NCBI GenBank assembly: GCA_019313605.1
Contig: JAFDAW010000115.1
Location: forward strand, 1-8,394
Direction of reading: 5' to 3'
Origin: Deltaproteobacteria bacterium
GTDB taxonomy: Bacteria > Myxococcota_A > UBA9160 > SMWR01
Length of the DNA stretch: 8,394 nucleotides
The notes under the pieces were generated by a model. It made no database searches, had not been told where the DNA came from, and saw only the letters and a list, made by a program, of their open reading frames with translations. Both the position numbers and the translations under genes were made by a program. Shown here piece by piece: positions 6,198-8,394 of the stretch (the first letter of the stretch is position 1; each line of letters starts with the position of its first letter).

Positions 6198-7394
6198 TCA
6201 CGGCTTTGACGTTTCGACGGGCTTTGACGTTTCGGCGGATTTCGATGTTTCGGTGGAACCCGACCGCTCTTCCGAATACGCGGCGAGAAATTCCCGACGG
6301 TGTTCGTCGAAGCGCCCCGCGACGATCGCCTTGCGGGCTTCACGAACGATGTGCTGGTAGAAGTGAACGTTGTGGATCGAAGTCAACACGGCAGACAGGA
6401 CTTCGTTGGCGGCGAAGAGGTGATGCAGGTAGGCGCGCGAATAACCCTGCGAGCAGGCCGCGCACTCGCAAGAGGTGTCGATCGGGTAGGCGTCCCGCCG
6501 GTAGCGGCGGTTGGTGAGGCGGATGCGCCCTCGGCTGGTGAATGCGGTCGCGCTGCGCGCATAGCGGGTCGGGATCACGCAATCGAACATGTCCATCCCG
6601 TAGCCGATCGCCGCGAGCAGATCTTCGGGAAGGCCGACACCCATCAGATAGCGCGGCTTGGTGTCGGGCAGCAGTGGAGCCGTGTGTTCGGTCACCTTGC
6701 AGAGCAGTTCGTGCCCCTCACCGACGGAAACACCGCCGATCGCGTAGCCGGGGAGATCCAACGCCACCAGCGCCTCCGCGCAGGAAGTGCGCAGGCCGAG
6801 ATCGACACCACCTTGCACGATTCCGAACAACGCCTGTTTGTTTTCGAAGCCCTGGTGGGTTTTGAGGCAGCGGTCGATCCACGCGAGCGTTCGCCGCACG
6901 CCGTCCCGCAGTGTCGCCGCATCCGCGGGGAACGGAGAGCACTCGTCGAAGGCCATGATGATGTCCGCACCGAGCGCGTGCTGGATTTCGATCGACCGCT
7001 CTGGCGTGAGCTTCATCGACGAGCCGTCGACCGCATTCTTGAACCGCACCCCGCCGTCGTCGATTTCGACACCGGGGAGCGAGAAGACCTGAAAGCCGCC
7101 ACTGTCGGTGAGGATTGGCCCGTCCCAACCCATGAAGCGGTGCAGTCCGCCGAGTTTCTCGACGATCTTCTCGCCCGGGCGCAACGCGAGGTGGTAGGTG
7201 TTGGAGAGCACGACCTCGGCGGAAGTCGCGCGCACCTGATCGGCGGTCAGCGCCTTGACGGCGCCGTGGGTTCCCACGGGCATGAAGGCCGGTGTGTAAA
7301 ACGAGCCATGGGGGGTCGAAAACGCACCCGCACGGGCCGCTCCACAGCGGGCTTCGAGTTCGAACGAAAAGGGATTCAGGGGTGCCGCGGCCAC
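6198..7394 (-). CDS. tgt: Queuine/preQ1 tRNA-guanine transglycosylase
   Basis: Tgt exchanges guanine-34 of tRNAs with GUN anticodons for preQ1, the key step of queuosine synthesis. The 398-residue protein shows ILTDSGGFQVFSL with Asp97, IMAFDEC with Asp150, the GIVQGG pocket loop (191-196), YLMGVG (249-254), and the nucleophile Asp271 in MDMFDCVIPTRYAR. The zinc site is Cys309, Cys311, Cys314 and His341. The C terminus ends in a tail of repeated ETSK units (381-398) that looks dispensable. GTG 7394 has GGAGG nine bases upstream, and the ORF for the basic micro-protein stops 16 bases before it, so translation is probably coupled. The usual neighbours queA and yajC-secD-secF are absent. Queuosine is implied for this organism but its other genes are outside the window. 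Confidence 0.96.
   Translation of the reverse strand: MAAAPLNPFSFELEARCGAARAGAFSTPHGSFYTPAFMPVGTHGAVKALTADQVRATSAEVVLSNTYHLALRPGEKIVEKLGGLHRFMGWDGPILTDSGGFQVFSLPGVEIDDGGVRFKNAVDGSSMKLTPERSIEIQHALGADIIMAFDECSPFPADAATLRDGVRRTLAWIDRCLKTHQGFENKQALFGIVQGGVDLGLRTSCAEALVALDLPGYAIGGVSVGEGHELLCKVTEHTAPLLPDTKPRYLMGVGLPEDLLAAIGYGMDMFDCVIPTRYARSATAFTSRGRIRLTNRRYRRDAYPIDTSCECAACSQGYSRAYLHHLFAANEVLSAVLTSIHNVHFYQHIVREARKAIVAGRFDEHRREFLAAYSEERSGSTETSKSAETSKPVETSKP
6201..6253 (-). repeat. Three 18-bp in-frame repeats at the 3' end of tgt
   Basis: Three consecutive degenerate 18-base units encode ETSKSA, ETSKPV and ETSKP just before the tgt stop. The core on the plus strand is TTTGACGTTTCG or close variants, about 6201-6217, 6218-6235 and 6236-6253. 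The period is a multiple of three, so copy-number change would lengthen or shorten the Tgt tail without a frameshift. It is probably a product of slippage. Confidence 0.75.
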
Positions 7395-7410
7395 AGCCGA
7401 CGGCCTCCGG

Positions 7411-7539
7411 TCAGCGGTAGGTCTTGCGCTCGCCCGAGCTCTTGCGCAGGCGTGTCCGTTGGTGCTTGCGCTTCAGCTTTGCCCGGTGACGCGCAGATTT
7501 GCCGCGATTGCGGTGCGGCAGGGCCTTGGCTTTCTTCAC
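7411..7539 (-). CDS. Very basic 42-residue micro-protein upstream of tgt
   Basis: This small ORF starts at GTG 7539 with GGAG (7549-7546) six bases upstream, and stops where the tgt ribosome site begins (TGACCGGAGG). Its 42 residues include 9 Lys, 10 Arg and 3 His but only one acidic residue, starting MKKAKALPHRNRGKSARHR and ending RKSSGERKTYR. Such composition fits an RNA- or ribosome-binding peptide. The stretch AKLKRKHQRTRLRK recalls the KKKHRKLLRKTR-type segment of small AURKAIP1/COX24-like bacterial proteins, but that resemblance is weak and from memory. A longer reading from ATG 7602 would overlap the promoter boxes and is unlikely. The ribosome site, the coupling to tgt and a well-placed promoter support real translation. 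Function is unknown. Confidence 0.68.
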   Translation of the reverse strand: MKKAKALPHRNRGKSARHRAKLKRKHQRTRLRKSSGERKTYR

Positions 7540-7573
7540 GCTGGACTCCAAACACGGGTTGGCGGGAGGGCGG

Positions 7574-7601
7574 ATCCTAGCAATGTGCGCAGAGGTGTCC
7601 A
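7574..7601 (-). promoter_or_regulatory. Promoter of the micro-protein/tgt group
   Basis: On the minus strand, TGGACA (7601-7596, five of six to TTGACA) is followed after 16 bases by TAGGAT (7579-7574), itself preceded by TGC to make an extended -10. The micro-protein start lies about 34 bases downstream, leaving a short leader with its ribosome site. It is the best-matched promoter in the window and explains why that ORF should begin at 7539 rather than 7602, whose ATG lies at or upstream of the -35 box. Confidence 0.55.
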
Positions 7602-7618
7602 TCCCGGGCGCCGGACTC

Positions 7619-7636
7619 GCCCCCGGGGGCTACACT
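7619..7636 (+). promoter_or_regulatory. Possible pyrE -10 box with adjoining 12-bp palindrome
   Basis: TACACT (7631-7636) lies 27 bases before the pyrE start, inside GGCTACACTC, which is repeated ahead of mfd on the other strand. It directly abuts the perfect palindrome GCCCCCGGGGGC (7619-7630). No -35 match is visible. The palindrome occupies the spacer position where a regulator could block polymerase, or it may simply reflect GC richness. Confidence 0.3.
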
Positions 7637-7662
7637 CGGTCCACATCGAAGCCGGAGGAGCT

Positions 7663-8220
7663 GTGGGAACGACTGAAATGCGCGCCGAACTGCTGGAAGT
7701 GATTCTCGATGTCTCGTTCCGCCGCCAGAAGGTGACGCTCGCGAGTGGTGCTGAAAGCGATTTCTACCTCGATCTGCGCCAGACGCTGATGCGGCCGCGG
7801 GGCATCGCGCTGGCCGGTGGGCTGGTGCTCGACCGGCTGCTCGCCGGGCCTCCGGTCGAGGCCGTCGGCGGCATGGCGGTCGGCGCTGTGCCGCTGGTAT
7901 CCGCGGTGCTGGCCGCCGCGGCCGCTCGCGACCCCGCCAGCGCGCTGCTGGGCTTCTTCGTGCGCAAAGAGACCAAGAAACACGGTCTCGCCAAGCGAAT
8001 CGAGGGCGGATTCGCGCCGGGCCAGACGGTGGCGCTGGTCGAAGATACCGTGACCACCGGCGGCTCGACGCTCGAAGCACTTGACGCAGTCGAGGCCGAG
8101 GGTGGTAAGGTGGCCCGGGTTCTGTGCATCGTGGACCGCTGTGAGGGTGCCGCGGCGGCCTTTGCGGCCCGGGGCATCGAACTCGAGGCGCTCTTTGGGC
8201 GGGCGGATCTCCCCGTCTGA
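7663..8220 (+). CDS. pyrE: Orotate phosphoribosyltransferase
   Basis: PyrE joins orotate to PRPP to give orotidine monophosphate in pyrimidine synthesis. The 185-residue protein has the OPRTase features in order: FRRQKVTLASGAESDFYLDLR (19-39) at the substrate side, VGGMAVGAVPL (68-78), the flexible-loop FFVRKETKKHGLAKRIEGG (98-116) with catalytic lysines, and the PRPP-binding VALVEDTVTTGGSTLEAL (123-140). GTG 7663 follows GGAGGAG by two to four bases; the in-frame ATG at 7678 is 19 bases away, so I prefer the GTG. It is divergent from the micro-protein/tgt group and shares a 123-base regulatory region with it. No other pyr gene is adjacent. The tandem repeat array begins 47 bases after its stop, so its message may end there. 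Confidence 0.95.
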   Translation: MGTTEMRAELLEVILDVSFRRQKVTLASGAESDFYLDLRQTLMRPRGIALAGGLVLDRLLAGPPVEAVGGMAVGAVPLVSAVLAAAAARDPASALLGFFVRKETKKHGLAKRIEGGFAPGQTVALVEDTVTTGGSTLEALDAVEAEGGKVARVLCIVDRCEGAAAAFAARGIELEALFGRADLPV

Positions 8221-8267
8221 TCTGCGCGGTGTCGTTCGTTTAGTATGGACGCGGTGTAGTCCAACGC

Positions 8268-8394
8268 TAGGAGCGCGGCCCCGGAAGGGGGCGTGCGACG
8301 ACGCAAAGGGAAGTCGCAGACTTCCCCAGCTAGGAGCGCGGCCCCGGAAGGGGGCGTGCGACGACGCAAAGGGAAGTCGCAGACTTCCCCAGCT
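8268..8394. repeat. 63-bp perfect tandem repeat array, cut by the window edge
   Basis: Two identical 63-base units (8268-8330 and 8331-8393) are followed by the first base of a possible third. Each contains a perfect stem GGGAAGTC-GCA-GACTTCCC (8309-8327 in unit one) and a second GC-rich hairpin built on GCCCC-GGAAG-GGGGC flanked by CGC/GCG. The interval GCGT-GCGACG-ACGC can also pair and would compete with it. The period is divisible by three, and both strands have an open frame through the units, but no start or ribosome site is seen. The identical units rule out CRISPR spacers. Plausible readings are a REP/BIME-like intergenic element, a messenger 3'-end structure for pyrE, or a repeat domain of a gene beyond the edge. 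Confidence 0.85.

Noticed and set aside
6300..7580. A 426-codon plus-strand open frame opposite tgt
   Set aside because: Its translation is low-complexity Arg/Gly/Val-rich shadow sequence, and the opposite strand encodes an unmistakable Tgt.
8241..8246. TAGTAT as a -10 box downstream of pyrE
   Set aside because: It has no -35 partner and no visible gene to serve within the window.
7764..8369. Minus-strand open frame that crosses the tandem repeats and pyrE
   Set aside because: Most of it is antisense to pyrE. The repeat part has no start or ribosome site of its own.
8268..8394. CRISPR array
   Set aside because: The whole 63-base unit is identical between copies, so there are no variable spacers.

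Overview
The window is about 8.4 kb of GC-rich bacterial chromosome. It consists almost entirely of compact housekeeping genes on both strands, with short intergenic gaps and many GTG starts preceded by good Shine-Dalgarno sequences. Secreted proteins with DUF2059 and DUF4124-like domains, an RNase HI with the DEDD residues and an OPRTase of the FVRKE/KRIEGG type suggest a high-GC proteobacterium-like or deltaproteobacterial (Myxococcota/Desulfobacterota-type) lineage. This placement is an inference; the sequence alone does not fix it.

Layout. Positions 1-1745 (minus) hold the N-terminal half of the transcription-repair coupling factor Mfd, running off the left edge. A divergent intergenic region separates it from a secreted DUF2059 protein (plus). 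A promoter-like sequence then precedes a probable operon: ribosomal protein L3 (rplC), the 23S rRNA 2'-O-methyltransferase RlmE, a VOC (glyoxalase-fold) protein and a secreted DUF4124-like protein. The last two junctions are overlapping or nearly so. An EVE-domain protein follows with its own extended -10 candidate. It converges with a minus-strand group that reads, in transcription order, a 42-residue very basic micro-protein, tgt (queuosine tRNA-guanine transglycosylase) and rnhA (RNase HI). Divergent from that group is pyrE (orotate phosphoribosyltransferase, plus). The window ends inside an array of identical 63-bp hairpin-rich tandem repeats.

How the genes relate. Three themes recur: RNA and ribosome maturation (L3, RlmE, Tgt, perhaps the basic micro-protein), nucleic-acid maintenance (Mfd, RNase HI) and pyrimidine synthesis (PyrE). 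I see no defence system, mobile element, CRISPR array or biosynthetic cluster. The least ordinary items are a stand-alone rplC encoding a divergent L3 outside the usual S10 operon, the small basic ORF coupled to tgt, the 63-bp repeat array, and an 18-bp in-frame repeat forming the C-terminal tail of Tgt.
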